A DNA stretch of 64,000 bases from Clostridioides difficile_A (GCA_945909635.1 OX246690.1:3286001-3350000), one strand, 5' to 3'. Shown: positions 35,001 through 44,212, numbered from the stretch's first letter. Notes: generated from the sequence alone by a model not told the origin. A program made the numbers and translations.

Positions 35001-35070
35001 ATTAAATTACCTCCATTATAAAGTTACCTTCTTCAACAAATATAAATCCTTAGTAAATTAAATGAAAATT

Positions 35071-35087
35071 CTGTCTTTTTGGGACAG
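35071..35087. promoter_or_regulatory. Short inverted repeat upstream of the YkvI-type gene
   Basis: CTGTC and GACAG flank a 7-nt T/G-rich spacer about 75 nt before the start codon. It could be a response-regulator site or a leader hairpin. Confidence 0.3.
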
Positions 35088-35247
35088 TATTTGATTTACT
35101 TTCTTATTTTATATATCTTTTTTTTTATTTATATATATTTTTTTATATAAATAGGTATAGCTTTTATAAGGTTTAATATTATTAAATATGTTTAAAGCGC
35201 TTTAATTTTTACTATAATTAAAGTATACTTATTCAGACACTCTCAAA

Positions 35248-35280
35248 CAATTATCTATATTGACTTTTTATTTATCAATT
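35248..35280. promoter_or_regulatory. Shared 32-nt motif, copy upstream of the YkvI-type gene
   Basis: It begins CAATTATCTATATTGACTTT and continues to 35279. It matches 39286-39317 at 30 of 32 positions. It lies 248 nt ahead of the YkvI-type gene and directly abuts the response-regulator stop codon. Confidence 0.55.
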
Positions 35281-35979
35281 TCAATTTTTAGTATTTAATT
35301 TATAGACCTTTGGAGTCATTCCTTTTTCTATCTTAAAATTTTTATAGAAATTATTTAGACTATTATAACCAACCATTTCTGCAATCTCATTTATACTTTT
35401 TGTAGTATTTTCAAGTAACTCAATTGACTTCTCTATTCTTATATGATTTAGATATGATATAAAAGTTGTATTCAAATTACTTTTAAAAATCCTAGATATA
35501 TTAGATGGATTAGTTAAAAATAACTTAGCACAATCATTTAGTTTTAAATCCTTACTATAATTTAAATTTATATACTCTAGTATCTCATTTAATAAATTAT
35601 TATTAGTATATTGATAGCCAATAATATTTTCTATAGTCTTATTAAACTCGTCCATGTCTAATGGTTTAAGAAGTATATCTTTCACATTTAATCTCAAGGC
35701 TTTTTGCGCATATTCAAAATAATCAAAAGCAGTTATTACCACAAAGTTTATTTTTTTAGATAGGTGAGATGTTTTTTCTATTACTTCTAACCCATTATAT
35801 ATGGGCATCTGAATATCTATAAACACTATGTCTGGCTCTAAATCAATTATTTTATCTACTGCTTCATCACCAGATGTTGCTTTACCAACAATCTTTATCG
35901 GCATATCTTTCATTTCTATAAAATGTGTTATTATTTTTAAAACAGCTTCTTCATCATCTATTATTAGTGCTCTTCTCAT
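35281..35979 (-). CDS. Response regulator with AraC-type DNA-binding domain
   Basis: The 232-residue protein has a CheY-like receiver (IIDDEEAV acidic pocket, phospho-acceptor Asp55 in IVFIDIQMP, VVITAFD and Lys in ILLKPLD). A C-terminal AraC-type double helix-turn-helix follows (CAKLFLTNPSNISRIFKSNLNTTFISYLNHIRIEKSIELL; INEIAEMVGYNSLNNFYKNFKIEKGMTPKVYK). This is the YesN type, shorter than usual because there is no linker domain. It is encoded 113 nt downstream of a cognate-looking LytS/YesM-type histidine kinase. It probably activates nearby transport and hydrolase genes, which is inference from position. Confidence 0.9.
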   Translation of the reverse strand: MRRALIIDDEEAVLKIITHFIEMKDMPIKIVGKATSGDEAVDKIIDLEPDIVFIDIQMPIYNGLEVIEKTSHLSKKINFVVITAFDYFEYAQKALRLNVKDILLKPLDMDEFNKTIENIIGYQYTNNNLLNEILEYINLNYSKDLKLNDCAKLFLTNPSNISRIFKSNLNTTFISYLNHIRIEKSIELLENTTKSINEIAEMVGYNSLNNFYKNFKIEKGMTPKVYKLNTKN

Positions 35980-36092
35980 GAGAATTCCTCCCTTTTAGCT
36001 TAATAATATAAAAAAGTAAGATATATAAAACAACATAAAAACATCTAATATATTTCTTAACATTTATAAAACTCATTAACTTTAAACAAGCT

Positions 36093-37598
36093 CTATTCAT
36101 ATTCCTTACAATTTTCAATAGGAATTTTAATCATTATGTAAGTACCCTCTTTATCACTTGACTTTATGTCCATATCAAAATCATTTCCATAAGCATATGT
36201 AAACTTCGTATATATTAAAGACAATCCATGACCATTATTACTACGAATACCTGCCTTTATTTTTTCTATACTATTTTCCTCTAAAATAGTTCCATTATTA
36301 TGAATTTCCATAATCGCATACTCAGAATCTACTCTTGCAATTATTTCTACTCTTTTTTCCGTATCAATATCTCTAAACCCATGTGTAAAAGCATTTTCTA
36401 CAATAGGTTGAATAAAGTTAAAAGGTACAGAAAGACTGTATAGCTTCTTAGGAATAAGATAATTTACTTTAAGTGCATCTCCATAGCGTAATTTCTGTAA
36501 GTTTAAATAATTTTTAATATATAATATTTCCGACTCTAATTCTACAAAGCGTAAATCAGACTTCATTGTATATCTAAACATTTTAGATAAATCTATTATT
36601 GCACTATATAAATCATAACTACCATCATCAAGTGCTATACTTGCCATTGAATTTAGGGTATTAAATAAAAAATGATGATTTATCCTTAGGTTAGTAACCA
36701 TATCTTGAGCTACTTTTAAATTCATTTCCAGTTGCTCTCCATAATGATATGTTCTTGCAATAGTATTCTCCTTTTCTTGCAAATCCTTTCTTATGTCATT
36801 GAATGAACAAAAATTTATTATGTTTTTAGATATTTGTTTTAAGAGACGTTTTATACTTCTAGCAGCACCTTCTGGTATATCATATAAATTACTATGTGTT
36901 GTATCTAAGTTTAAATCAGATAATAATACATATCCACCCCTTATGACGCCTATACTATTGTTTTTATACAGTATTGGGATGTTATATATTGTTATCCCAT
37001 GCTTACATACAAATTGGTTACTACTTTTTCGATTCATACAATCACAATTTTGAGGAAATTTCATAGGATTACATTTTTCAAAGCAAAATAAAGGAAAGTA
37101 AGGATTTTTTAAAACTATATTCCATGAATCATCATATATAATCAATGGAATTTTAAATGGGTCTATAAATTGACCACGAATTGATTCTATTGCTGCATAT
37201 AAGTTTAAAGTACTTTCGCTATAATTTATCAAAGTTTTCTTTAGATATTTATTAGGATTAATATCTATGACTTCACTCTCTCCCGCATCATTTACATTAT
37301 TTGAAACAATAAGTTCTTTTATTGGTCTATCGCCTGTATTTATAGTTTCATGTGTACTACCAGATTCTATATAAAAAATCATCCCTTGATAAAATGGCTT
37401 CCATACTCCATTTATGATATACAAACCTTCCCCCTCTAAAATATATATCATCTGTTCTTGACCATAATGAACATGATTAAAGTGTTTTTTACCTTGCATA
37501 GTTACTGCAATATATATATTCATAGCTTGTTTAGGATTATTTTCATCATAAGTATGTTTCCATTCAATATATCCCCACTCTGTCTTTTGAATTTTCAT
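36093..37598 (-). CDS. Cytosolic histidine kinase with cupin and PocR-like sensor domains
   Basis: The protein has 501 residues. Residues about 30-110 form a cupin barrel (FNHVHYGQEQMIYILEGEGLYIINGVWKPF, then GSTHETINTGDRP). Residues about 125-240 resemble a PocR sensor with many cysteines (CFEKCNPMKFPQNCDCMNRK; CKHGITIYNIPI). A LytS/YesM-type His-kinase domain follows, with the phospho-acceptor in NHHFLFNTLNSM, N-box PIVENAFTHGF and G-box NGHGLSLIY. No membrane segment is seen, so it senses an intracellular signal. A cupin fused to a histidine kinase is unusual. It precedes the AraC-type response regulator. Confidence 0.82.
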   Translation of the reverse strand: MKIQKTEWGYIEWKHTYDENNPKQAMNIYIAVTMQGKKHFNHVHYGQEQMIYILEGEGLYIINGVWKPFYQGMIFYIESGSTHETINTGDRPIKELIVSNNVNDAGESEVIDINPNKYLKKTLINYSESTLNLYAAIESIRGQFIDPFKIPLIIYDDSWNIVLKNPYFPLFCFEKCNPMKFPQNCDCMNRKSSNQFVCKHGITIYNIPILYKNNSIGVIRGGYVLLSDLNLDTTHSNLYDIPEGAARSIKRLLKQISKNIINFCSFNDIRKDLQEKENTIARTYHYGEQLEMNLKVAQDMVTNLRINHHFLFNTLNSMASIALDDGSYDLYSAIIDLSKMFRYTMKSDLRFVELESEILYIKNYLNLQKLRYGDALKVNYLIPKKLYSLSVPFNFIQPIVENAFTHGFRDIDTEKRVEIIARVDSEYAIMEIHNNGTILEENSIEKIKAGIRSNNGHGLSLIYTKFTYAYGNDFDMDIKSSDKEGTYIMIKIPIENCKEYE

Positions 37599-37658
37599 AA
37601 AAGATTCCTTTCTACTTGTAAATTATTTATCTTTCAGTAAATTTAATAAATAAAAAAA

Positions 37659-37714
37659 TGTACATACTCTTTCATATGATAGCTCACTATATCAATATTC
37701 ATTAGTTTGTACAC
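37659..37714 (-). terminator. Probable terminator downstream of serS
   Basis: ATGTACA and TGTACAC form a 7-bp stem flanked by A-runs and T-runs, with a smaller TGATA/TATCA hairpin inside. It lies about 70 nt beyond the serS stop. Confidence 0.6.
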
Positions 37715-37785
37715 TTTTTTATATTTATTATTATTTTTTAATTTCTTCTAGTTTATTGTATTATTTAAAAGTACATAATTTACTC

Positions 37786-39057
37786 TTATTTAATAATAGA
37801 AACTCCCATATATGGTCTTAAAACATCAGGAACAACTACAGAACCATCCTCTTGTTGATAATTTTCTAATATAGCTGCAACACTTCTTCCAATAGCTAAT
37901 CCAGAGCCATTTAATGTATGTGCATATTCAGCTTTAGAATCTTTATCTCTTTTAAATCTTATCCCTGCTCTTCTAGCTTGGAAATCTTCACAGTTTGAAC
38001 AAGATGAAATCTCAACATATCTATTATAACTTGGCATCCAAACTTCTACATCATATTTAAAAGAAGCTGTAAATCCTAAATCACCTGTACATATCTTTAC
38101 TACTCTATATGGTAATTTCAATAATTGTAACATATTCTCAGCATTGTTAGTAAGCTTTTCTAACTCATTATAAGATTCTTCTGGTGCTACTATTTTGACC
38201 ATTTCTACTTTGTTAAATTGATGTTGTCTTACCAATCCTCTTGTATCTCTTCCAGCAGAACCAGCTTCTGACCTAAAACATGGAGTATAAGCCGTATAAT
38301 TTATTGGTAATTGTTCAAATTTAAGTATTTCATTCGCATGTATGTTGGTCAAAGGAACTTCTGATGTCGGAATTAAAAAATAGTCCAATCCCTCTATTTT
38401 AAACATATCTTCTTCAAACTTAGGTAGTTGACCTGTACCTAGAAAACTATTTCTATTTGCCATAAATGGTGGAATAACCTCTGTATATCCATTTACTGTT
38501 GTATTTGTGTCTAAATAAAAATTTAATAAGGCTCTTTCTAACCTAGCTCCTAATCCTCTATAAAGAGTAAATCTTGAACCTGTTATTTTACCTGCTGTTT
38601 CGAAGTCAAGTATACCTAGTTCTGTTCCAATTTCCCAATGTGCTTTAGATTTAAAGTCAAAATTAGTAGTATCTCCCCAAGTTCTTACTTCAACATTATC
38701 TTCATCAGTTTCACCTTGTGGAACTTCTGGATGGGGTACATTTGGTATTCTCATTAACAAATATTCCATCTTATCTTCTACTTCCTTGAGCTTTTGGTCT
38801 ATAACTTTAATCTTATCAGATAACTCTTTTAACTTAGCCTTTTCATTTTCTACATCTTTACCTTCTTTTATAAGATTTGGCATATTTTTAGATGCTGTAT
38901 TTAATTCATTTTTCATGACTTCAACTTCTTGAAGAATTTTTCTTCTTTCATCATCTAACTTAACTACTTCATCAAGACTAAAGGCTTTCTCACCCCTTCT
39001 TTCCATAGCTTTTTTTATACAATCTAAATTTTCTCTTATTCTTTTTATATCAAGCAT
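37786..39057 (-). CDS. serS: Seryl-tRNA synthetase
   Basis: The 423-residue class II synthetase has the N-terminal antiparallel coiled coil that grips tRNA(Ser) (residues about 25-110). The catalytic motifs follow: motif 1 around LGARLERALLNFYLD, motif 2 TPCFRSEAGSAGRDTRGLVRQHQFNKVE, and motif 3 NGSGLAIGRSVAAILENYQ. It charges tRNA(Ser) with serine in the cytosol. The length is normal. The upstream region has no T-box element. Its neighbours are not translation genes, so it may be a second copy of serS in this genome, which one window cannot settle. Confidence 0.95.
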   Translation of the reverse strand: MLDIKRIRENLDCIKKAMERRGEKAFSLDEVVKLDDERRKILQEVEVMKNELNTASKNMPNLIKEGKDVENEKAKLKELSDKIKVIDQKLKEVEDKMEYLLMRIPNVPHPEVPQGETDEDNVEVRTWGDTTNFDFKSKAHWEIGTELGILDFETAGKITGSRFTLYRGLGARLERALLNFYLDTNTTVNGYTEVIPPFMANRNSFLGTGQLPKFEEDMFKIEGLDYFLIPTSEVPLTNIHANEILKFEQLPINYTAYTPCFRSEAGSAGRDTRGLVRQHQFNKVEMVKIVAPEESYNELEKLTNNAENMLQLLKLPYRVVKICTGDLGFTASFKYDVEVWMPSYNRYVEISSCSNCEDFQARRAGIRFKRDKDSKAEYAHTLNGSGLAIGRSVAAILENYQQEDGSVVVPDVLRPYMGVSIIK

Positions 39058-39285
39058 TTTTTCCTCCTCAGTACTTAAGATTGGACATTCTCTCTTAATC
39101 TCAAATAATTTTGATAATATATTTTCTGTCTGAGGTTAAGAAATATTTTTTATTTCATTTATTTAGTTATATTTTACTCACTTTTTTATATATTGTCAAA
39201 TTATATTTAATTAAATTAATATAATTTAATTTTTGATTACTATCTCTATAATTAACTTCATTATAATTATATCGATTTTGCTAAT
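39058..39285. other. AT-rich intergenic region between serS and the XRE-cupin gene
   Basis: The region holds the divergent promoters of serS and the regulator. I see no T-box specifier/antiterminator pattern and no ORF. Confidence 0.5.
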
Positions 39286-39317
39286 CAATTATCTATTTTG
39301 ACTTTTTCTTTATCAAT
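39286..39317. promoter_or_regulatory. Shared 32-nt motif, copy upstream of the XRE-cupin regulator gene
   Basis: It begins CAATTATCTATTTTGACTTT and differs from the copy at 35248 at only two positions. It lies 87 nt before the regulator start and about 45 nt before a TATAAT box at 39362-39367. Confidence 0.55.
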
Positions 39318-39403
39318 CTTATGTAATTATTCGCTTTCATATAAATTTTTTTACCTTATGATATAATTCTTTATAAATCATTTATTTTAATAGGAGGATT
39401 TAA

Positions 39404-39946
39404 ATGAACAATTCAAATATAGGTAAGAAATTGACTTTATGTAGAAAAAAACAGAATCTCAGTATAAAAGACTTGTCTAAATTAATTAAAGTTACACCTT
39501 CATTAATAAGCCAAATAGAAAAAGGAAGTGTAAATCCATCCATAAGTTTTTTAAAATCAATTTCAAATGCTTTAAATGTACCATTAGTCAATTTTTTTAT
39601 TCCTTCTATAGATAATCTGGAGCTAATTGTTAGAAATAATCAAAGGAGAATATTAATTCTGCCAGACTCAAAAGATATTTTATATGAAATGTTATCAAGC
39701 AATCCATTTAATGAATTTGAGTTTGCAATTATGAACTTAGCTCCTAAATCTTATTGTAAAGAAAAAAATGGACATGATGGAGATGAAGTAGCATATGTTC
39801 TTAAAGGAAGTGTTCAACTTAACTTGGAAGATGATGTATTCCAACTAAACGAAGGGGATAGTGTCAAAATTCCATTTGGCATGAGACATAAATGGGGAAA
39901 TCCTAATGAAATTGAAAGTAAAGTAATATACATAATTGTTTCATAG
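39404..39946 (+). CDS. XRE-family regulator with C-terminal cupin domain
   Basis: The 180-residue protein has an N-terminal lambda-repressor-like HTH (LTLCRKKQNLSIKDLSKLIKVTPSLISQIEKGSVNPSISFLKSIS, residues 8-55). A C-terminal cupin barrel follows (DGDEVAYVLKGSVQLNLEDDVFQLNEGDSVKIPFGMRHKW, residues about 125-170). This two-domain type (PuuR/SutR-like) usually controls genes of amine, amino acid or sulfur compound metabolism by sensing a small ligand in the cupin. The gene is flanked by amidohydrolase and transporter genes, and a motif in its upstream region recurs before two of them, so it is a good candidate regulator of the cluster. AGGAGG precedes the ATG. Confidence 0.88.
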   Translation: MNNSNIGKKLTLCRKKQNLSIKDLSKLIKVTPSLISQIEKGSVNPSISFLKSISNALNVPLVNFFIPSIDNLELIVRNNQRRILILPDSKDILYEMLSSNPFNEFEFAIMNLAPKSYCKEKNGHDGDEVAYVLKGSVQLNLEDDVFQLNEGDSVKIPFGMRHKWGNPNEIESKVIYIIVS

Positions 39947-40012
39947 ACTATTATCTACTTAATTATCTCACATACTACATAGATAACTCAATAAATTCAT
40001 ATTTATTTAAGA

Positions 40013-40094
40013 AGGTAGAATTAATAAGATTATACTGATAAATCTTCAACTTAATAAATTGTTGATTTAACTACAATCTTATTTAGTTCTACCT
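40013..40094. terminator. Large bidirectional terminator-like hairpin
   Basis: AGGTAGAA and TTCTACCT, extended by TAATAAGATT / AATCTTATTT, enclose a second hairpin (TCAACTTAA / TTGTTGA region). It separates the convergent XRE-cupin and amidohydrolase genes. Confidence 0.65.
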
Positions 40095-40146
40095 ATTTAT
40101 TAATTAAGTCTATTTTTATATGGTAACAATCTCACACAATTTACAT

Positions 40147-41751
40147 CTATTTTAAAGAATATAATACTTCTCCTTCTCTTATAGTCTTTAATACTTTAAT
40201 ATCTTTTATTTTCATAGGGTCGATTGTAAGTGGGTTTTCATCTATTATTATCAAATTAGCTAATTTACCTTCTTTAATTGAACCTTTTTTATCTTCTTCA
40301 AAATATTGATATGCTGCATTTATAGTAACACCCTTTAAAGCTTCTAATGGACTTATCTTTTCATTTTTTCCTATTTGCACACCTCTTTTAGTAATTCTAT
40401 TAACAGCACACCATACTGTTTCAAACATATTAGGAGCTATTACTGGTGTATCCTGATGTAGAGTGTAAGTTAAACCTTTTTCTATAGTTGTCTTAAGTGG
40501 GCTAATCTTAAATGCTCTATCTTCTCCAAGGTTTTTGATATGAATATCACCCCAATAGTATGTGTGAGCCACAAAGTATGAAGGTATCATACTTATTTTC
40601 TTCATATCATCGATTTGGTCTTCTCTTACTGTTTGAGCATGTATCATAACTGGTCTTGCATCATTTTTATTATTTTTTTCTTCTAAGTTTAAAACTTTTT
40701 CAAATGAATCTATCAACTGGTCTGCTGCTGCATCTCCATTACAATGAGTTAAAAGTTGCATTTTTTCTTTTAGTGAAGTATTTATAAATTCCTCTACTTC
40801 TTCATTTTTATATATAGGATATCCACAATAATCATCATCTGAATTTTCATATGGTCTGGTTAACCAAGCTGTCTTACCTTGTGGAGAACCATCTAAAAAT
40901 ATCTTATATCCACCTATTTTAAATCTATCTGTATATTTCTTTACAAAATCTCTATTTGCATCTGCTATAGACTTACTTTTTTTCAAATCCACATATCCTA
41001 CAATATCCATCTTTAATTTCTTTTTACCTGCCATTGCTTTTAAAAGATTAAACTGATTCTCTGCCATTAAACCTTCTTGAGCTGTTGTAATACCATAACT
41101 TAGATATATGTCCTGTGCTTTTTCAATTGATTTAAAAATCTCATCTGGTGATGGTTGTTTTATTTTAGATGATACATTAAAAAATGCATTTTCCTCTAAG
41201 TATCCGTTTGGTTCTTTACTTCCTTCTACTCTACCAATATGTCCACCTTCAGGGTCCTGTGTTTCATGAGTAACACCAAGTTGCTTTAATCCTAGAGTGT
41301 TTGCAACTCCCATGTGACCAGAAGCATGTGAAATTAGTATTGGATTTTCTGAAGAGGCACTATCAAGTACATCTTTATCTGGATGCCTATTTTCTTCTAA
41401 GAAATTATTATCATATGAAAATCCAATTATCCATTCACCTTTTTTTATGTTATTTTTCTCTTTGAAATCCTGTATTTTTTTTACTATATCTTTAAAGCTA
41501 GTTGCATCTTCTAAAGGAATTAATTTTAGCGTAGTAGCAAAAGCTATCAAATGGCTATGTGAATCAATAAAAGAAGGCATCAATGTCTTACCTTTTAAAT
41601 CTATAATTTCTGTATCTTTATTTTTTAAAGCAAGTATTTCTTCTTTTATCCCTATCTTTTTTATTATTTTATCTTTTATAAGAATAGCATCTCCACATAT
41701 TGAATCTTCCATTGTGATGATATTTCCATTGTAATAAATTTTTTCTTTCAT
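40147..41751 (-). CDS. Amidohydrolase family protein (YtcJ/Amidohydro_3-like)
   Basis: The 534-residue metal-dependent hydrolase has the composite N- and C-terminal beta-sandwich (YYNGNIITMEDSICGDAILIKD; GKLANLIIIDENPL) around a TIM barrel. HSHLIAFA supplies the first metal histidines. YKIFLDGSPQGKTAWLTRPY, LTHCNGDAAADQ, MIHAQTV and HQDTPV supply the remaining ligands and the catalytic aspartate. Such enzymes cleave N-acyl or cyclic amides in the cytosol; the substrate is unknown. It is divergent from a nitrilase gene, with a 19-bp palindrome between them, so the two may form one carbon-nitrogen hydrolysis unit. AAGGAG precedes the ATG. Confidence 0.85.
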   Translation of the reverse strand: MKEKIYYNGNIITMEDSICGDAILIKDKIIKKIGIKEEILALKNKDTEIIDLKGKTLMPSFIDSHSHLIAFATTLKLIPLEDATSFKDIVKKIQDFKEKNNIKKGEWIIGFSYDNNFLEENRHPDKDVLDSASSENPILISHASGHMGVANTLGLKQLGVTHETQDPEGGHIGRVEGSKEPNGYLEENAFFNVSSKIKQPSPDEIFKSIEKAQDIYLSYGITTAQEGLMAENQFNLLKAMAGKKKLKMDIVGYVDLKKSKSIADANRDFVKKYTDRFKIGGYKIFLDGSPQGKTAWLTRPYENSDDDYCGYPIYKNEEVEEFINTSLKEKMQLLTHCNGDAAADQLIDSFEKVLNLEEKNNKNDARPVMIHAQTVREDQIDDMKKISMIPSYFVAHTYYWGDIHIKNLGEDRAFKISPLKTTIEKGLTYTLHQDTPVIAPNMFETVWCAVNRITKRGVQIGKNEKISPLEALKGVTINAAYQYFEEDKKGSIKEGKLANLIIIDENPLTIDPMKIKDIKVLKTIREGEVLYSLK

Positions 41752-42133
41752 AAAATTCTCCTTAGACTGTCTATTTTTATAAATTTTCTTTATTGTTTTC
41801 TTTTTAATTATATTATATTGTATTAAATTTGTTTCTTTAGACTTTATTCATTCAAAATTTTTGTTTTTAATTATTGTTCGCTAAGAAGTAAATACTATTC
41901 ATTATAAATAAGACTATTTAATAGTCTTTATACTATTAAAAATGTCTTATAAAATAGTGAGATTGAATATTTAAACTTGATATTTTTACATAATTGTAAT
42001 TTTTCAAATCATGATGTATCATTTTAAGTATACAGTTGCATCATTATTCAGAATATAAATACTCTACTTATAAAATATTATTTGATGTAATCTGTTCAAA
42101 GTAACTAATTTAAATATTTTTAGGAGGTTTTTT
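41752..42133. other. Divergent intergenic region with operator-like palindrome
   Basis: The 380-nt AT-rich region separates the amidohydrolase and nitrilase genes. Besides the palindrome at 41910 it holds a looser, related repeat (ACTATTAAAAATGTCTT) about 20 nt further on. I see no small ORF. Confidence 0.5.
41910..41928. promoter_or_regulatory. Perfect 19-bp palindrome between divergent hydrolase genes
   Basis: AAGACTATT and AATAGTCTT are exact inverted arms around a single central base. The symmetry and divergent position suit a dimeric repressor operator. Confidence 0.5.
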
Positions 42134-43060
42134 ATGAACAAAGAAAATAAAAATGTAAGAATAGCTGTTGTTCAGGCATCACCAATCATAATGGACTTAG
42201 AAAAAACAGTTGAAAAAGCATTGGGATTAATTAAAGAAGCTGGTAAAAAAGGGGCAAATATTGTAGTTTTTCCAGAAGCATTCATACCTGCATATCCAAG
42301 AGGTCTTTCATTTGGATTTGTTGTTGGAAGTAGAACGATGGAAGGTAGAGAAGATTGGAAAAGATACTATGATAATTCTGTGCCAGTTCCTAGCGCTACA
42401 ACAGATTTATTAGGAAAAGCAGCTCAAGAAGCAGGAGTATACTTATCAATGGGTATAACAGAAAGAGATGGTAATGATATAAACTGTACTCTTTATTGCA
42501 CAAACTTATTTTTCTCTCCAGAAGGTAAACTTATTGGTAAACACAGAAAACTTAAACCTACAGGAACAGAAAGATGTATTTGGGGCGAAGGAGATGGAAG
42601 TACTCTTACAGTAGTTGATACTCCATATGGAAAAATGGGGGGCTTGATTTGTTGGGAAAACTATATGCCATTAGCTAGAACAGCTCTTTATGCTAAAGGA
42701 GTAAAACTTTATATAGCTCCTACTGCAGACTCAAGAGAAGAATGGCAATCAACTATGAAACATATTGCTCTAGAAGGAAGATGTTATGTTATTGGATGTA
42801 ATCAATATGTTGAAAAAAATATGTATCCAACTGACCTTAATTACTATAAAGAATTAGATGTAGAGCCAGAAATTATGTGTCCAGGAGGAAGCTGTATAGT
42901 TGACCCTTTTGGAAAATATGTAGCAGGGCCTATTTTCAATAAAGAAGAAATGTTAATAGCTGATTTAGACCTAGAAAAGATAGTTCTTAGTAGATTAGAT
43001 TTTGACTCAGAAGGTCATTATTCAAGACCTGATGTGTTTGAATTAATTGTTCATGAATAA
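42134..43060 (+). CDS. Nitrilase (carbon-nitrogen hydrolase family)
   Basis: The 308-residue protein has the Glu-Lys-Cys triad of the family: Glu in IVVFPEAFIPAYPRG, Lys in GKHRKLKPTGTER, and the nucleophile Cys in GGLICWENYMPLAR. The ENYMP context and the length match true aliphatic or aryl nitrilases, which convert R-CN to R-COOH plus ammonia, rather than amidases. It is cytosolic and probably oligomeric. AGGAGG precedes the ATG. It is divergent from the amidohydrolase and may share its regulation. A terminator follows directly. Confidence 0.9.
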   Translation: MNKENKNVRIAVVQASPIIMDLEKTVEKALGLIKEAGKKGANIVVFPEAFIPAYPRGLSFGFVVGSRTMEGREDWKRYYDNSVPVPSATTDLLGKAAQEAGVYLSMGITERDGNDINCTLYCTNLFFSPEGKLIGKHRKLKPTGTERCIWGEGDGSTLTVVDTPYGKMGGLICWENYMPLARTALYAKGVKLYIAPTADSREEWQSTMKHIALEGRCYVIGCNQYVEKNMYPTDLNYYKELDVEPEIMCPGGSCIVDPFGKYVAGPIFNKEEMLIADLDLEKIVLSRLDFDSEGHYSRPDVFELIVHE

Positions 43061-43078
43061 TCCTTTACATAAAAATCA

Positions 43079-43117
43079 AAATGAGATACTCCTAAATAAC
43101 TTTAAGGTATCTCATTT
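43079..43117. terminator. Bidirectional intrinsic terminator
   Basis: ATGAGATAC (43081-43089) and GTATCTCAT (43107-43115), flanked by A-runs and T-runs, separate the convergent nitrilase and YhdH-type genes. Confidence 0.85.
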
Positions 43118-43162
43118 TTTCTTAATATTCTAAAATTATATTTATAAATTTAATTTGGCTAT

Positions 43163-44161
43163 CTACATTTTTTCTAAATCAACTACTGTTCTTCCTACAT
43201 GCTTTCCTGCCATTATTAAATCTATACTATTATTTAATTCCTCTAATGATACTACATTTACCATATCATCTAAATCATCTAATTTCCATTCATTAGATAA
43301 TAAATCCCATATCTTTAATCTTACATTCATTGGGCATTCTACAGAATCTATACCATATAAAGTAACTCCCTTTAAGATAAATGGATACACTGAACTTGTA
43401 AACTCAATTCCACCTGCATTACCACAAGTTGTCACTGCTCCACAATAATTAGTTGTCTTTATTGCTGTTGATAAAGTATTACCTCCTACTGTATCTATTA
43501 CTCCAGCCCATCTTGGTCTAAGTAGAGGTCTACCTGAGTTATCATCCACTTCTGACCTATGTATAACATCTTTAACACCTAAATTTAATAATACATCTTT
43601 CTGTTCTTCTAATTTTCCTGTTGAAACTACAACTGAATAACCTAATTTAATCAATATTTTAGCTGCAATTACTGCAACTCCTCCAGTACCACCAGTAACT
43701 AATACATCTCCCATATCTTTATCTACAGAGTTTATAAATTTATATACAGATAAAGCTGCTGTAAATCCTGCTGTACCATAATCCATTGCTTCTTTCAATG
43801 AAAGGTCTTTTGGAAGCCTCACTACCCAGCTAGAAGGAACTCTTATATATTCTGAAAAACCACCAGAAGTATTCATACCTAAATCATAACCTGTTACTAA
43901 AACTTCATCTCCAACCTTAAAATCATCACAACTACTATATTCTACTATCCCAGATGCGTCAATTCCTGGTGTGTGTGGATATTTTCTAGTAACACCTTTA
44001 TTTCCATTTGCAGAAAGTGCATCTTTGTAATTTAGAGAAGAAAATTTTACCTTTATTATAACTTCTCCTTCTGGTAATGAATCTATTTCTCTTTCAATTA
44101 TATTTCTCTTAAAACCGCCTTCTTCTTCTGTAATATATAATGATTTAAATTTTTTATTCAT
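43163..44161 (-). CDS. YhdH/AcuI-family quinone/acrylyl-CoA-type reductase
   Basis: The 332-residue zinc-independent medium-chain dehydrogenase/reductase has FSSLNYKDALSANGNKGVTRKYPHTPGIDASG, the Rossmann motif VLVTGGTGGVAVIAAKILIKLGY and WAGVIDTVGGNTLSTAIKTTNYCGAVTTCGNAGG. The family (YhdH, AcuI) reduces acrylyl-CoA or quinone-like electrophiles with NADPH. It is transcribed away from a MarR gene, and two near-identical palindromes occupy the shared promoter region, so repression relieved by a reactive compound is likely. Confidence 0.88.
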   Translation of the reverse strand: MNKKFKSLYITEEEGGFKRNIIEREIDSLPEGEVIIKVKFSSLNYKDALSANGNKGVTRKYPHTPGIDASGIVEYSSCDDFKVGDEVLVTGYDLGMNTSGGFSEYIRVPSSWVVRLPKDLSLKEAMDYGTAGFTAALSVYKFINSVDKDMGDVLVTGGTGGVAVIAAKILIKLGYSVVVSTGKLEEQKDVLLNLGVKDVIHRSEVDDNSGRPLLRPRWAGVIDTVGGNTLSTAIKTTNYCGAVTTCGNAGGIEFTSSVYPFILKGVTLYGIDSVECPMNVRLKIWDLLSNEWKLDDLDDMVNVVSLEELNNSIDLIMAGKHVGRTVVDLEKM

Positions 44162-44178
44162 AAATTTCCTCCCAATAC

Positions 44179-44202
44179 AATTAGTTTTATGTTAAACTAA
44201 TT
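44179..44202. promoter_or_regulatory. MarR-type operator, copy 1
   Basis: The palindrome AATTAGTTT-TATGTT-AAACTAATT lies in the divergent promoter region of the reductase and MarR genes. Confidence 0.65.
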
Positions 44203-44212
44203 ATAGTTTATA

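Noticed and set aside
39058..39403. T-box leader for serS
   Set aside because: I found no TGGnACCGCG-type antiterminator sequence or specifier hairpin upstream of serS.
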